In this document: positions 15,976 to 24,147 of the stretch, piece by piece | Position numbering within the stretch: position 1 is the first letter of the stretch | Layout: the number at the start of each line of letters is the position of its first letter | Source: a virus | Reading direction: 5' to 3' (one strand) | DNA: 26,381 nt | IMG/VR virus record: IMGVR_UViG_3300046834_000012 | Location: 1-26,381 of that record | Position numbers and translations under genes: made by a program | The notes under the pieces: model-generated | Told to the model about the DNA's origin: nothing | The model's input: the letters and a program-made list of their open reading frames with translations, nothing else | Database searches by the model: none

Positions 15976-16457
15976 TAGATACTGCCGGGGTCATCACTGG
16001 TACGCAGTTGATAATCTTTATCATTTTCAGTCATAGTCTGTACACGAGCCGCTGTAAAACCTAAAGCAACAAGTCGACGATCCTTATTTCCAGTACTAGA
16101 GATATCTTCACTCTGTACTAAGCGTGCAGTATCTGTAGAAACAGGAGCAACTGTGGCGGCAGGAGTGAAAGTAACAGTCCTAGAAGCGGCATCAACAACA
16201 TTCGTAATACGGAAAACTGTTTCCTGCTTTAGAACGCCAGCAGCAGTAAAAAGCTTAAATTCATCACCAATACGCACTGAGTTAACATTAGTTGTAGGAA
16301 CTGCTAAAACGCCTACCATAGTAGTTGTAGTACCTGTGGCGTTACAAGTAAACATTACAGGACCTGTTACAACACGAGATTCAAATTCTTCTTTATATAA
16401 ACGTCGCTTATCAACATATCCAGGAGCTGCTGATGTACCTAGCTGATGTGTTGGCAT
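15975..16457 (-). CDS. Beta-rich head-region protein, 160 aa, related to capsid insertion domain
   Basis: A 160-residue protein between portal and scaffold. Residues about 62-115 (SVRIGDEFKLFTAAGVLKQE, then FRITNVVDAASRTVTFTPAA) resemble the insertion of the capsid protein (LEIGMFVDVYDATSTVVTP ... IEITDIVASTGTVTLGSAVT): an IG start, an I-T-x-V/I-V strand, a TVT strand and a final D-x-A/L-V-R/Q end. It may be a head decoration or fiber base protein. ATG 16457 immediately follows the portal stop. The relationship is judged by eye. Confidence 0.55.
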   Translation of the reverse strand: MPTHQLGTSAAPGYVDKRRLYKEEFESRVVTGPVMFTCNATGTTTTMVGVLAVPTTNVNSVRIGDEFKLFTAAGVLKQETVFRITNVVDAASRTVTFTPAATVAPVSTDTARLVQSEDISSTGNKDRRLVALGFTAARVQTMTENDKDYQLRTSDDPGSI

Positions 16458-18560
16458 CTACATTATCCTTTCTGGCTGATCTTCGCTCATGTCGGGCATT
16501 TGTTCAGGTCCGGGAGTACCTTCCTGTCCTTGCTCTGCTTCCATCTGTGCCATCATATCTTCTTCTTCAGCAGGATCAGGTGCATTAGGATCACTTGGAT
16601 CCATACCTGTAAGAGGATGAGTCATCATTCCTGATAAAGCTTCTTCATGTGCTTTAACGTGCTCTTCAAAAAGAATTTTAGTTACATCAGATGCACTTTC
16701 AAAGTTCTGACTCTTACGATACATATCATGAATTTCAATGTGAAGTTCATGACGATCATACGTATGTACGGGGATGATCAGCGGAGCTTCTAGCTTCATA
16801 CCTGCATCAGCATCTTTTTGAAGTTCTGGGTTACCTGCAAGCCACTCTTGCTGGTGTTTCTGAATGTGCTCTTCAGTAATAACGCGCATTTTAAGATTTT
16901 CACGCTGAGCTTGACGCTTATCTACCTTAATTCGGTCATAAATTCGGTTAAGACCTCCGACTTCAAGAATCTCCAAACCTTCATCAGGTTGGATGAATCC
17001 CATCTTCATAAGGTCCATGACGAATGCTTGTTTGGCTGCTCTTGAAGTAGGAAGTGCAGATCCAGATTCTACCCTGATATCAGCGTTACCGCGCAAATCC
17101 GAATTCTTGAAAGTTTGAACATCGAAAGTTCCATCAAGCCCTACAATTTTAACTGTACGAGCTTCATCCCAGTACATCTTTACAAAGACAAGAGACTGTC
17201 CTGCAACTTTTTCAATAGCTTCTTCAATTGAGGTATAATGTGTAGAGATCAAACTTTCGTCTTGCTCTTGCAGGAAGCTAATTGCAGTTGCGGCGGTAAC
17301 CCCAGGCGGTGTACTTCCGTTACTTACTTCGTGCTGACCACTTAAATCAGCAATGTCATCATACAGACGGTTAATCTCTTCTGTTACATAGCTTGGAATG
17401 TTCTGAAGAGGTAAAGGCTGTGGCGGTGTCATTCCAATTTTATAAGTAACAACGAGTCCAGGTTCCGTAGTAATCCTCTTAGGATCAACTGAACCTTCTT
17501 CAGCAACCAACTGAGGCTTACTCATTCTATTCTTAGATTCAATTAACTGACTACGTGAACGATTTAGTTCCTGCTGCAACGGAATCAAGTCTTCAATAAT
17601 AGATGCAGTATAAAACTTACCAGTAGGCATTGAGTCTAATTTAGAAAAGGGATACTGTCCGTGATCATAGGGCCAACTGTCCATACCCTGAACAATTTGT
17701 TCAGCAGCAATAGTATACATACCACCATTTGGCAACTCAGGAAGGTAACCAGGCTTAACCCAAATCTCAAGAATGACACTCTGATCTTTTTTGCTAGTAG
17801 TTCTATTGACACCCAAGACATTCAATAATGCTTCATCAACAGACTCTAAATTACGGGCAGCAGGATCGATACCAAAAGTCTGCTGAATCCAAGAGTTATC
17901 TTTAACAATTGCATGAATAATATAAGGCTGTGCTTCGATATCAGTTCGCATAACATCAGGAACAAAAAGATGAAAAGGATTTATACTTTCAATACAGATA
18001 TCACCTTGTGCATCTTCACCGTTCTCGCCCGCACCAGGATCGATTTTAGTTTTATCCCAATAAGATTTAAGAAATCCATTACCACATACAGCCTGCCAAA
18101 ATACAGCTTCTCTAAGAGTTCTATTAAAGTGAAGTTTCCGCCACAGGGAGTCCCAAATCTGTTCTCCTGCTTGGGCCGCAAATACATCAGCATCTTCGGT
18201 TGAAGAAGGAACAACGAAGGCATTAGGTTTCTGAGCGGTTAATCTAGCAATCTCTTTGCGGATAACCTTGCGAATATGATTAACAACTAGACGAACTCTA
18301 TAGTATGGCGCTCTTGGAGTGTACAAGTCGAAAGGTCCATTGACCGTGGGCTGTCTGAATTGTACATGCTGGTTTCCTGAGAAGAAGGCCAAATTAAGAT
18401 ACCATTGACGCTCCTGCCGGGTACGTTCACTTTGGCATTTATGAAACCACTGCATTCCAATTGCGACGAGGCGCTCTCTGAGTTTATCTGCATCTCTACC
18501 TTCTGCTGTAAAGATATCACCAACGCTAGTTAAAGCGTGTGGCGAATCTGGGTAAGTCAT
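16458..18560 (-). CDS. Portal protein, 700 aa
   Basis: A 700-residue protein forming the DNA entry ring. The N-terminal region has QWFHKCQSERTRQERQWYLN then LAFFSGNQ, a podovirus/P22-type portal start. The clip and crown region includes PFSKLDSMPTGKFYTASIIE followed by DLIPLQQELNRSRSQLIES, the classic portal segment. A long C-terminal helical region ends in an acidic Pro/Asp/Glu-rich tail. Length is typical of large podovirus portals. ATGA couples it to the upstream membrane protein gene, and the terminase is two genes further upstream. Confidence 0.92.
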   Translation of the reverse strand: MTYPDSPHALTSVGDIFTAEGRDADKLRERLVAIGMQWFHKCQSERTRQERQWYLNLAFFSGNQHVQFRQPTVNGPFDLYTPRAPYYRVRLVVNHIRKVIRKEIARLTAQKPNAFVVPSSTEDADVFAAQAGEQIWDSLWRKLHFNRTLREAVFWQAVCGNGFLKSYWDKTKIDPGAGENGEDAQGDICIESINPFHLFVPDVMRTDIEAQPYIIHAIVKDNSWIQQTFGIDPAARNLESVDEALLNVLGVNRTTSKKDQSVILEIWVKPGYLPELPNGGMYTIAAEQIVQGMDSWPYDHGQYPFSKLDSMPTGKFYTASIIEDLIPLQQELNRSRSQLIESKNRMSKPQLVAEEGSVDPKRITTEPGLVVTYKIGMTPPQPLPLQNIPSYVTEEINRLYDDIADLSGQHEVSNGSTPPGVTAATAISFLQEQDESLISTHYTSIEEAIEKVAGQSLVFVKMYWDEARTVKIVGLDGTFDVQTFKNSDLRGNADIRVESGSALPTSRAAKQAFVMDLMKMGFIQPDEGLEILEVGGLNRIYDRIKVDKRQAQRENLKMRVITEEHIQKHQQEWLAGNPELQKDADAGMKLEAPLIIPVHTYDRHELHIEIHDMYRKSQNFESASDVTKILFEEHVKAHEEALSGMMTHPLTGMDPSDPNAPDPAEEEDMMAQMEAEQGQEGTPGPEQMPDMSEDQPERIM

Positions 18561-18907
18561 CGGTTATCAAATTCGTCTAGACCCAGACCATAATCATTCA
18601 GAGCGTACGCTTTAACTTCTTCAGGATAAATAACAGCACCAACACCTTCAGTACTCTGAACTAGTCTAGCTTCAGATTCATCATCTCTAGGAATATATTC
18701 GTCACTTGGTTGAATCGTCGAGTAACTCTGTAATGCCGCGAAGGTTCGAGCGTCCGGAGCTTGAAGACGATTTAGTAACTCTTGGTTTTGGTGCATCAGC
18801 CACTGGTTCACTTGAATCAAGGACTGATTCTGTGGCTGCCTCGTTAGACTCCACACTAGAAGTCCTATCAGAACTAGTATAATTCCCAGTAGCAAATAAA
18901 TTAGCAT
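18557..18907 (-). CDS. Membrane-anchored protein upstream of portal, 116 aa
   Basis: A 116-residue protein with an N-terminal membrane segment (MLIYLLLGIILVLIGLLVWS), then a Gln/Asn-rich helix (QVNQWLMHQNQELLNRLQAP) and an acidic tail. The APDARTFAALQSY stretch recalls small proteins placed before portal genes in some actinophages. Its first 206 bases overlap the zinc protein gene in another frame, an unusually long overlap. The stop overlaps the portal start (ATGA), supporting translation. A weak GAAG precedes the ATG. Confidence 0.65.
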   Translation of the reverse strand: MLIYLLLGIILVLIGLLVWSLTRQPQNQSLIQVNQWLMHQNQELLNRLQAPDARTFAALQSYSTIQPSDEYIPRDDESEARLVQSTEGVGAVIYPEEVKAYALNDYGLGLDEFDNR

Positions 18908-19322
18908 AATAGGCTTCGAACTCCTTAAACAAACTTACGACAGTATCGTGGAGATTGCTCCCCTGTTCTTGCAAGCCTAACTTCTCTTTAAGTTTCTCTG
19001 TAATTTTAAAAAGTTCCAACTTTAAAGGCTCAAACAGACCAGCATTACGAGCGATGTCTTCAATACAGATTGTACAGAGAAAAAGAGTACCAAAGAAGTC
19101 AACTTCTAATCCGAAATCAACATATTTTCTTCCATCATCCTTAGATGCTCCGCAGTTAGCGCACTTACCCGGCTTAAACATAGGAACAGCATAAAATTTG
19201 TACTTACTCATCCGCAACATCTCCAGGTACTCAGGATCGTTTTCAGTAGGAAGTCTACTGTACTTATGGACAAACTTATCAACAACTTCTCTAGTCCTAA
19301 AGAGATCTTCAATAGACCCCAC
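18702..19322 (-). CDS. Zinc-ribbon-like protein with disordered tail, 206 aa
   Basis: A 206-residue protein. A helical N-terminal part (MGSIEDLFRTREVVDKFVHK) is followed by a four-Cys site, KCANCGASKD ... FLCTICIEDIA (about residues 54-84), that looks like a zinc ribbon. Helices and then a Ser-rich disordered tail follow (SSVESNEAATESVLDSSEP). The tail is encoded in the region shared with the membrane protein gene and may owe its low complexity to that overlap. It starts directly at the terminase stop. Function is unknown; a head-assembly or packaging accessory is possible. Confidence 0.68.
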   Translation of the reverse strand: MGSIEDLFRTREVVDKFVHKYSRLPTENDPEYLEMLRMSKYKFYAVPMFKPGKCANCGASKDDGRKYVDFGLEVDFFGTLFLCTICIEDIARNAGLFEPLKLELFKITEKLKEKLGLQEQGSNLHDTVVSLFKEFEAYYANLFATGNYTSSDRTSSVESNEAATESVLDSSEPVADAPKPRVTKSSSSSGRSNLRGITELLDDSTK

Positions 19323-20767
19323 TACACCTCCCCAAAAGCGCGCTCATCTGATCCATTATTCATGAATCCTGAATCAACTTCCCAGGGAAAATCTTCAGGA
19401 TTAGTAAGTGTTTTACTTAATCCTTTACTCTTTTCTAAGCCTTTTAACTCAGGAGTAAGATAAGGCATCAAATTGTAAAAGTAACCACAGGAATCAGGAC
19501 AGTGATCATTCTTCTTTTTAGGCTGTTCTCTTAAATTATTTCTATCTGCAATCTTGGGAGATGTGAAGATAGCAAAACTATAACCTCTAATTTCTTTAAT
19601 CGTGTTAGGACAATCCTCTGTAATGTGCCACTTATCATATTTGAAATATTCATTCATCTTATCATTACGGCCCGCCACATCCCGCTTACCGGACATTAAC
19701 GGAATACCGTTTTCTTGATAAATTCTTAATGCAGAAGTTCCAGTTTCAGCAGTCTTCTGCGCCATAGAAGGATCCCCTACATAAAGGTAAGGTTCCCTTC
19801 CTATTTCAGCGTTGATTTCTTTAATCTTAGCGCAGTGTTGTTTAATAAGCCACCTACGCATGTAGTGTTCTCTGAAAGTAATTACGTCACTTTGCGGAGA
19901 AACTGCATGCCATAAAATAGCTGTTGGATTGTTGAAGCCATGATCGATGGATACAAAGATAGCCCATGACTCTGGAATAGGTCCATGGGCTTTAATAACA
20001 TGTCGCTTAAGATTAAATTCTCTGAGAATTAAACCACCCTTGGGAACAAAGGTTCCCTTTTGTCTAATCTCTTTTTCATCCTCTGAAAGATCTTCTTCAA
20101 GAAGTTTCAAAGCTTTTTGGTTCAAATGTGGATTATCTGAAATGTTAACCTTGAACAGTTCAACATTCTTGTTCTCTGTTACAATGAATCTATCGAAAAT
20201 CCAATCCTGTCCCTGTACTGGTGTCATTGTCATCCACCAGCACCCGTTATAATCGATTAATCGAAGACGACTTTCGTTGAAGATTGCCTGTGGTGGCTCT
20301 TCATCAAAGTGAACAAAATGTAAAGGAACACCTGCAAAAGCTTCAGTTTCCTGCTGGTGTGTCTTTACATCAATTGTTGAGCCGTTTCTAAAATTCATTA
20401 CTGAACCACGGTTTTGCCAAGAATCTTCCCATGAACCATTAACTAGTTCACTAGGAGGAATCCATTGAGAAAGTAAAGGTTTAACAATTAGCTCAATACC
20501 AGTATCTTTATCAACAGTTACAATTCTACCTCTAACAGGTAACTCATGTGTTTTTTGATAAGGATGTCGTCCCGTAGCTCTCTGAATTCCCTCTACGACA
20601 CCAGCAGTAGATTTACCACTACGGTTACCTCCTTCAAGAATTCGACCCACCTTTTCAGACTTATGAAAAGCTTCGTGAATAGGTGAGTTAGGAATATATG
20701 AAAGTACGTTGGGTTTTCTAGCAGCAGTAGCTAATCTGCGAGAAAGTTCCCCTAAGAAGTCTTCCAT
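19322..20767 (-). CDS. terL: Terminase large subunit
   Basis: The packaging motor and nuclease, 481 residues from the ATG at 20767. ATPase: Walker A GGNRSGKS (46-53), Walker B VHFDEE (152-157), coupling motif MTMTPVQG (179-186). Nuclease: Asp275 in VSIDHGFNNPTA, Asp332 in YVGDPSM, and Asp421/Asp425 in DHCPDSCGY. This order defines TerL. The longer TTG start (20782) is rejected because the ATG forms a TAATG overlap with the microprotein stop just upstream. The gene lies between fiber-type genes and the zinc protein, with the small subunit candidate further upstream. Confidence 0.95.
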   Translation of the reverse strand: MEDFLGELSRRLATAARKPNVLSYIPNSPIHEAFHKSEKVGRILEGGNRSGKSTAGVVEGIQRATGRHPYQKTHELPVRGRIVTVDKDTGIELIVKPLLSQWIPPSELVNGSWEDSWQNRGSVMNFRNGSTIDVKTHQQETEAFAGVPLHFVHFDEEPPQAIFNESRLRLIDYNGCWWMTMTPVQGQDWIFDRFIVTENKNVELFKVNISDNPHLNQKALKLLEEDLSEDEKEIRQKGTFVPKGGLILREFNLKRHVIKAHGPIPESWAIFVSIDHGFNNPTAILWHAVSPQSDVITFREHYMRRWLIKQHCAKIKEINAEIGREPYLYVGDPSMAQKTAETGTSALRIYQENGIPLMSGKRDVAGRNDKMNEYFKYDKWHITEDCPNTIKEIRGYSFAIFTSPKIADRNNLREQPKKKNDHCPDSCGYFYNLMPYLTPELKGLEKSKGLSKTLTNPEDFPWEVDSGFMNNGSDERAFGEV

Positions 20768-20856
20768 TACAGACAAGTCCAATCGTCACAAGTCCATAAG
20801 CTATATACCCATCCAAAAAATGGCCTATAAATCCAGCCTGCATGATTATGAATCAT
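20767..20856 (-). CDS. Trp/Cys-rich microprotein upstream of terL, 29 aa
   Basis: A 29-residue open frame beginning MIHNHAGWIYRPFFGWVYSL and ending WTCDDWTCL. It has four Trp, two Cys, two His and several aromatics. The ATG overlaps the upstream stop (ATGA at 20853-20856), and its TAA overlaps the terminase ATG (TAATG at 20765-20769). Both junction types are the standard ones in this operon, so the frame is held on both sides. It may be a zinc- or membrane-associated micropeptide or only a coupling device. Too short for a family call. Confidence 0.6.
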   Translation of the reverse strand: MIHNHAGWIYRPFFGWVYSLWTCDDWTCL

Positions 20857-21122
20857 GTTCCAAAGCCTAAATCTCGAAGTGCATCGATAACTGCCTGCAT
20901 CTGTACTGCACTATAAGCGCCAGCAGCAGTAGTAGGAAAACCCGCATCTAAACCTTTACCAATTCTTTTAGAATTCTTTCCATTATGTGTATGATCTCCA
21001 GGTGAAGCTTGAGCATGTCCAATACCTAATGAATGATGTTGAGCGCCTGTTGAAGAATCAGCATCTGAATTAGTGTGAGCTTTCATTGATTCACTTGAAG
21101 TTGGAGGAACAGGTGCAGTCAT
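20853..21122 (-). CDS. Tail/fiber-type protein with HHSLG...GDHTHNG motif, 89 aa
   Basis: An 89-residue protein beginning MTAPVPPTSSESMKAHTNSD. It carries the motif QHHSLGIGHAQASPGDHTHN, then GKNSKRIG, which recurs in phage tail and fiber proteins (HHxLG...QAxPGDHTH-x-G). The C terminus (AYSAVQMQAVIDALRDLGFG) is helical and could be a trimerising end. An earlier GTG start is possible, but ATG 21122 makes a TAATG overlap with the upstream fiber gene and is preferred. Likely part of the receptor-binding apparatus. Confidence 0.7.
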   Translation of the reverse strand: MTAPVPPTSSESMKAHTNSDADSSTGAQHHSLGIGHAQASPGDHTHNGKNSKRIGKGLDAGFPTTAAGAYSAVQMQAVIDALRDLGFGT

Positions 21123-21691
21123 TACTCCTCCCGTTGGTAGCGAGCAGACCAAAACAATCCATCACCAGGAGCACCTAAACCACTCCAGGCAATAGGAATA
21201 TTATGACTTACTCCTCGTGAAGCTCCACCAGTACCCATTCTAACACTAAAAGCTAACTTATCGATACTTCTTAAAACTGCAATAACAGGTTGCCTGTTAG
21301 CATCCGCTGCAAGTTGAAATACAGTTCCATTACCTACTACAGGAGCACTCGTAAAAAGACTAGAGGGTCCTATACCTACTAGAGTGTGAGCCCTAAAAGG
21401 AAGACTAATTTCATAGATACCAGAACCTACATTAGCTGAAGTACCGAATCTAAATTCTCCCCAGGTATACACCTGATCAAAAATAGTATAGTACTGACCA
21501 ATTAAGGTACTTCCCACACCTAGCACAGGATTAGTAGTGGACGCTGTTAACGCTGGAGTATATGTTTGAATGGGATGTGTAACTAAACAAGGACCAGCAT
21601 AAGCATCGAGTGCATCACAATTTACTGCGTTCTGAGAAGGATAATTCTTTAAGAAATTTGAACCTATTGGTGTTTGAAAGTCTAAAAGCAT
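21122..21691 (-). CDS. Receptor-binding/fiber-type beta protein, paralog 3, 189 aa
   Basis: A 189-residue beta-sandwich-like protein. Its core, YTPALTASTTNPVLGVGSTL followed by IGQYYTIFDQVYTWGEFRF and GSGIYEISLP, matches two other genes in this cluster (21691-22254 and 22418-23002). The shared pattern is Y-T-x-x-x-T-x-x-x-NP-x-L/V-G-x-G-x-x-x-G-x-Y-x-x-F...V-G-S-G-x-Y-x-I-x-LP, common in actinophage minor tail or fiber proteins. It lacks the GL-x-KP N-terminal segment of its paralogs. It is joined to the upstream paralog by TAATG. Confidence 0.72.
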   Translation of the reverse strand: MLLDFQTPIGSNFLKNYPSQNAVNCDALDAYAGPCLVTHPIQTYTPALTASTTNPVLGVGSTLIGQYYTIFDQVYTWGEFRFGTSANVGSGIYEISLPFRAHTLVGIGPSSLFTSAPVVGNGTVFQLAADANRQPVIAVLRSIDKLAFSVRMGTGGASRGVSHNIPIAWSGLGAPGDGLFWSARYQREE

Positions 21692-22254
21692 TACGCCACA
21701 GCCGTGGGGTAGAGTAAGTAACCAGAAAGTCTATCATTTTGTGCGGGAACAACAGGCGTAGTTGGATCCCATGTACCACCGGCTGAAGGTCTAAAGAAAA
21801 CAAATCCAGCAGAAGGGCTATAGATAGCGGTAAACACCGAACTTGTTAAAACTGCGCTATTGTCATTAAACGTAGCTTTACCAATCGGCATTGTATGTGT
21901 AAAAGATGCAAAGGCAGGATCTACCGCCACAGGTAGGTTAATACGGTAAAGTCCTGAGCCTACAGCAAAACCAGCACCTCCTGTAAAGATTCTAAAGAAT
22001 ACAACTACCATTCTAGGAAAGAAGCGAATGTACTTTCCTTCTGTAAAACCACCAGCTCCAAGAGTTGGATTTCCTACAGTAGCTGTCCAGTTTAAAGTAT
22101 AAGTTGTAGAGTCATCTCTGAACAGAGAATCAATCTTATCCATATTAGCGCCGTTTTGTGTAGCCCAACCATCAAAAGTAGGTAAGTCTTCTCTGATAGA
22201 TTCAGCAGTATCCGGTTTAATAAGTCCTAAGTTAGAAGTTACTGTGGTTCCCAC
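21691..22254 (-). CDS. Receptor-binding/fiber-type beta protein, paralog 2, 187 aa
   Basis: A 187-residue protein. The N terminus VTSNLGLIKPDTAESIRED plus FDGWATQNGANMDKIDSLF is a typical anchor of phage tail fibers (LGL-x-KP...WG-x-x-x-N-x-N-x-x-x-ID). It is followed by the shared beta domain (YTLNWTATVGNPTLGAGGFT, then GSGLYRINLP). The start is GTG 22254, overlapping the upstream 59-aa gene by 16 bases. It probably decorates the tail tip or capsid and binds host glycans. Confidence 0.72.
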   Translation of the reverse strand: MGTTVTSNLGLIKPDTAESIREDLPTFDGWATQNGANMDKIDSLFRDDSTTYTLNWTATVGNPTLGAGGFTEGKYIRFFPRMVVVFFRIFTGGAGFAVGSGLYRINLPVAVDPAFASFTHTMPIGKATFNDNSAVLTSSVFTAIYSPSAGFVFFRPSAGGTWDPTTPVVPAQNDRLSGYLLYPTAVA

Positions 22255-22418
22255 GGCATACCCTTTTGATTAAAAGCAGTTTCAATCGTTTCTATACATG
22301 CTTTAGCTATCTTGTCCCAATAGACTTCATCATCTCTAAAATTAACAAGAGAACTATTATGTATATCAATACCAAGCAATGTTGTTTCTAGTAACTTGAT
22401 AGTCTGTTCTCTAGTCAT
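22239..22418 (-). CDS. Small hypothetical protein between fiber paralogs, 59 aa
   Basis: A 59-residue protein beginning MTREQTIKLLETTLLGIDIH and ending ETAFNQKGMPWEPQ, apparently two helices. It lies between two fiber-type paralogs, with an ATGA overlap at its start and a 16-base overlap at its end. Such placement could indicate a small chaperone or tail-associated protein. No family recognised. Confidence 0.65.
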   Translation of the reverse strand: MTREQTIKLLETTLLGIDIHNSSLVNFRDDEVYWDKIAKACIETIETAFNQKGMPWEPQ

Positions 22419-23002
22419 CAGGCCTTCTTATACCAGAAAGAACCAGTGAACTTATCGTCAGTGGCCATAGCAAAAGTTGGCCCAATCCAGATAACCGTCT
22501 TACCTGCGTAAGCTTCTGTCATCATTCTAGCGTAATCCACTCCTCCAACTCTCACAATATCCAGCGCCACAGTGCCGCTATTAGCGACAACGGAATCATC
22601 AGTGAAATAACCTTCACCAATACAACTATTAGAACCTAATGCATTATTTAGAGCGTTACCAACTGTGTGAAAACTGTTGTCAGCAAGAACTGGTAAACTA
22701 ATCCCATAACCACCAACGCCACTACCAACGCCAATACCTGGATCCAAAAAGGCAATGTTAAAACTACCGAATATAAATCCTTGGAAGTCAATGTACTCAC
22801 CTAAGATCTGTCCTGCACCAACACTAGGATTAGTGGTGGGTCCGATAAGAGTTGGGCCATAAGAGTTAAGAACGATATCTGATTTGGCTGCAACAATTAA
22901 GTTGTTATCTTCAGCAAGTTTAGGAGTTAGTGCCCAGTCTTGAGCTAATTCAGTCTCAGTGGGTTTTGCTAATCCAATGTTAGGAGTAAAAGTTAAAGCC
23001 AT
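22418..23002 (-). CDS. Receptor-binding/fiber-type beta protein, paralog 1, 194 aa
   Basis: A 194-residue protein, first of three fiber-type paralogs. The N terminus FTPNIGLAKPTETELAQDWA, then LTPKLAEDNNLI, is the anchor type also seen in paralog 2. The beta domain reads YGPTLIGPTTNPSVGAGQIL, then GEYIDFQGFIFGSFNIAFLD and GGYGISLP. The C terminus ends in KFTGSFWYKKA, like other actinophage fiber domains. It probably contributes to host recognition. Confidence 0.72.
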   Translation of the reverse strand: MALTFTPNIGLAKPTETELAQDWALTPKLAEDNNLIVAAKSDIVLNSYGPTLIGPTTNPSVGAGQILGEYIDFQGFIFGSFNIAFLDPGIGVGSGVGGYGISLPVLADNSFHTVGNALNNALGSNSCIGEGYFTDDSVVANSGTVALDIVRVGGVDYARMMTEAYAGKTVIWIGPTFAMATDDKFTGSFWYKKA

Positions 23003-23178
23003 AGCATTTCTCTATTTCTAATTTTTTCCATAACTTCTTCTAGATTCTTCTTGGTCATTGGTAACGGAGCTTTCCAGATAATCTTTTGAGAAGTAACAAT
23101 TCCCAAACCTTCTGGGGGACCCTTTTCAAGTACAAAATTATTTATTATAATCTCTGCAAATTCTCCGTCTAACTCCAT
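22993..23178 (-). CDS. Hypothetical protein, 61 aa
   Basis: A 61-residue protein beginning MELDGEFAEIIINNFVLEKG, then PPEGLGIVTSQKIIWKAPLP and a charged helix. It has an acidic N terminus and a small beta/alpha pattern. ATG 23178 is preferred; a GTG 18 bases upstream would lengthen the overlap with the preceding gene and has no better ribosome site. It sits between the terminase-side gene and the fiber paralogs. Function unknown. Confidence 0.55.
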   Translation of the reverse strand: MELDGEFAEIIINNFVLEKGPPEGLGIVTSQKIIWKAPLPMTKKNLEEVMEKIRNREMLWL

Positions 23179-23399
23179 AGCAAGTTCCCGCCACACCTAG
23201 GCCAAGGCGTGTACTTGTAATCTAAAGTGAGAATTGAATCTCTAGCTCGCTGGTCTGAAGGTTGAAGTCGTCTGCTAACTTGGAATACAAATCCGATGTC
23301 ATCAAAGAAGACTGCTGTGTCTACTACTAGGATTAAGTCCTTTTTATTCTGCACTGGCCCTTGAACTGGCACTGTGGCGGCACTTGACCTTGGAGTCAT
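23169..23399 (-). CDS. Hypothetical protein, 76 aa
   Basis: A 76-residue protein beginning MTPRSSAATVPVQGPVQNKK, followed by the strand-rich DLILVVDTAVFFDDIGFVFQ and the basic VSRRLQPSDQRARDSILT. It directly follows the small terminase-like gene through a TAATG overlap. It may be a tail or packaging accessory protein but matches nothing I know. Confidence 0.55.
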   Translation of the reverse strand: MTPRSSAATVPVQGPVQNKKDLILVVDTAVFFDDIGFVFQVSRRLQPSDQRARDSILTLDYKYTPWPRCGGNLLWS

Positions 23400-24133
23400 T
23401 ATTGAACTCCCAGCATCTTCTTGGCCTGTTCAAGTTCTAAGTCATCTTCTACAACTTCACTTGTAATCTGAGGGTGAGCTACTACTTCTAGAGTTCTATT
23501 AGCTGCTGCTAATTTCAAGTCTTGAGCAATGGCCATAATAAGATCTGGGTCTTTAATGTGGTTCTGAATAATTTCTACGAACATCCGAAGTAGTTGTTCA
23601 CTTTGTGGTGCTTCAGTGTTATTAAGTGTACCTGTAGTTTCAAGATAGAACTTGACAGCTTGCCAATCTCCAGCATTAATCTTCTTAGTTAATTCACCAA
23701 GAGCTGTAGGCTTAATGTTCTTCAGGTTTTGGGTTGCCATGTTCTCAACTAAGTTTTGAAACTGTGGGTCGTTAAGCCAAGCATAATAAGTTGCTGGACT
23801 AATACCCATCTGATCTAACTTGACTGAGTTATCTCTCGTATCTGCAAAGTTGGACATCGTAATTGCCACTGCTACCTGTGTAGGAGTAAGTTCACTTTGT
23901 GAATGCTGGCGCCAGGGAATCCCCCGCTGTTCTAAAGCTTTAATAACGCAAGGTCTCTGTAAGTGGTAGTTAATTGCAGTGTGTGCAAGTTTCAAGTAGT
24001 TAGCAATCTCTTCAACTGTAGGTACGTGATGCCTTAAATGCCACTGTAGTTCGTAGTAACTAATAATTGCTTTTTCATTTTTAGTTGGTCTATTCTGAAT
24101 TGCGTGGTACTGCTGTCTACTAATTTGGGCCAC
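23399..24133 (-). CDS. terS: Probable terminase small subunit (helix-turn-helix DNA-binding protein)
   Basis: A 244-residue protein with two DNA-binding-like regions. The first, VPTVEEIANYLKLAHTAINY near residues 37-56, is a helix-turn-helix. The second, MGISPATYYAWLNDPQFQNL, is the recognition-helix pattern of phBC6A51-type small terminases, followed by LGELTKKINAGDWQAVKFYL and E, where these proteins have GD-x-x-A-x-K-x-x-L. It likely binds the packaging site and recruits TerL, about 2.6 kb downstream in the operon. GTG start 24133 has AGGAGGT 5 bases upstream. A transcriptional regulator of the late operon is an alternative. Confidence 0.68.
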   Translation of the reverse strand: MAQISRQQYHAIQNRPTKNEKAIISYYELQWHLRHHVPTVEEIANYLKLAHTAINYHLQRPCVIKALEQRGIPWRQHSQSELTPTQVAVAITMSNFADTRDNSVKLDQMGISPATYYAWLNDPQFQNLVENMATQNLKNIKPTALGELTKKINAGDWQAVKFYLETTGTLNNTEAPQSEQLLRMFVEIIQNHIKDPDLIMAIAQDLKLAAANRTLEVVAHPQITSEVVEDDLELEQAKKMLGVQ

Positions 24134-24147
24134 TGTTCACCTCCTAT

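Noticed and set aside
16488-16498. ATGTCGGGCAT, one mismatch from operator O1
   Set aside because: It lies within the portal gene with no promoter nearby and is probably a chance match.
20768-20782. TTG start for TerL five codons upstream of the ATG
   Set aside because: No ribosome site fits it, while the ATG at 20767 makes an exact TAATG junction with the microprotein stop.
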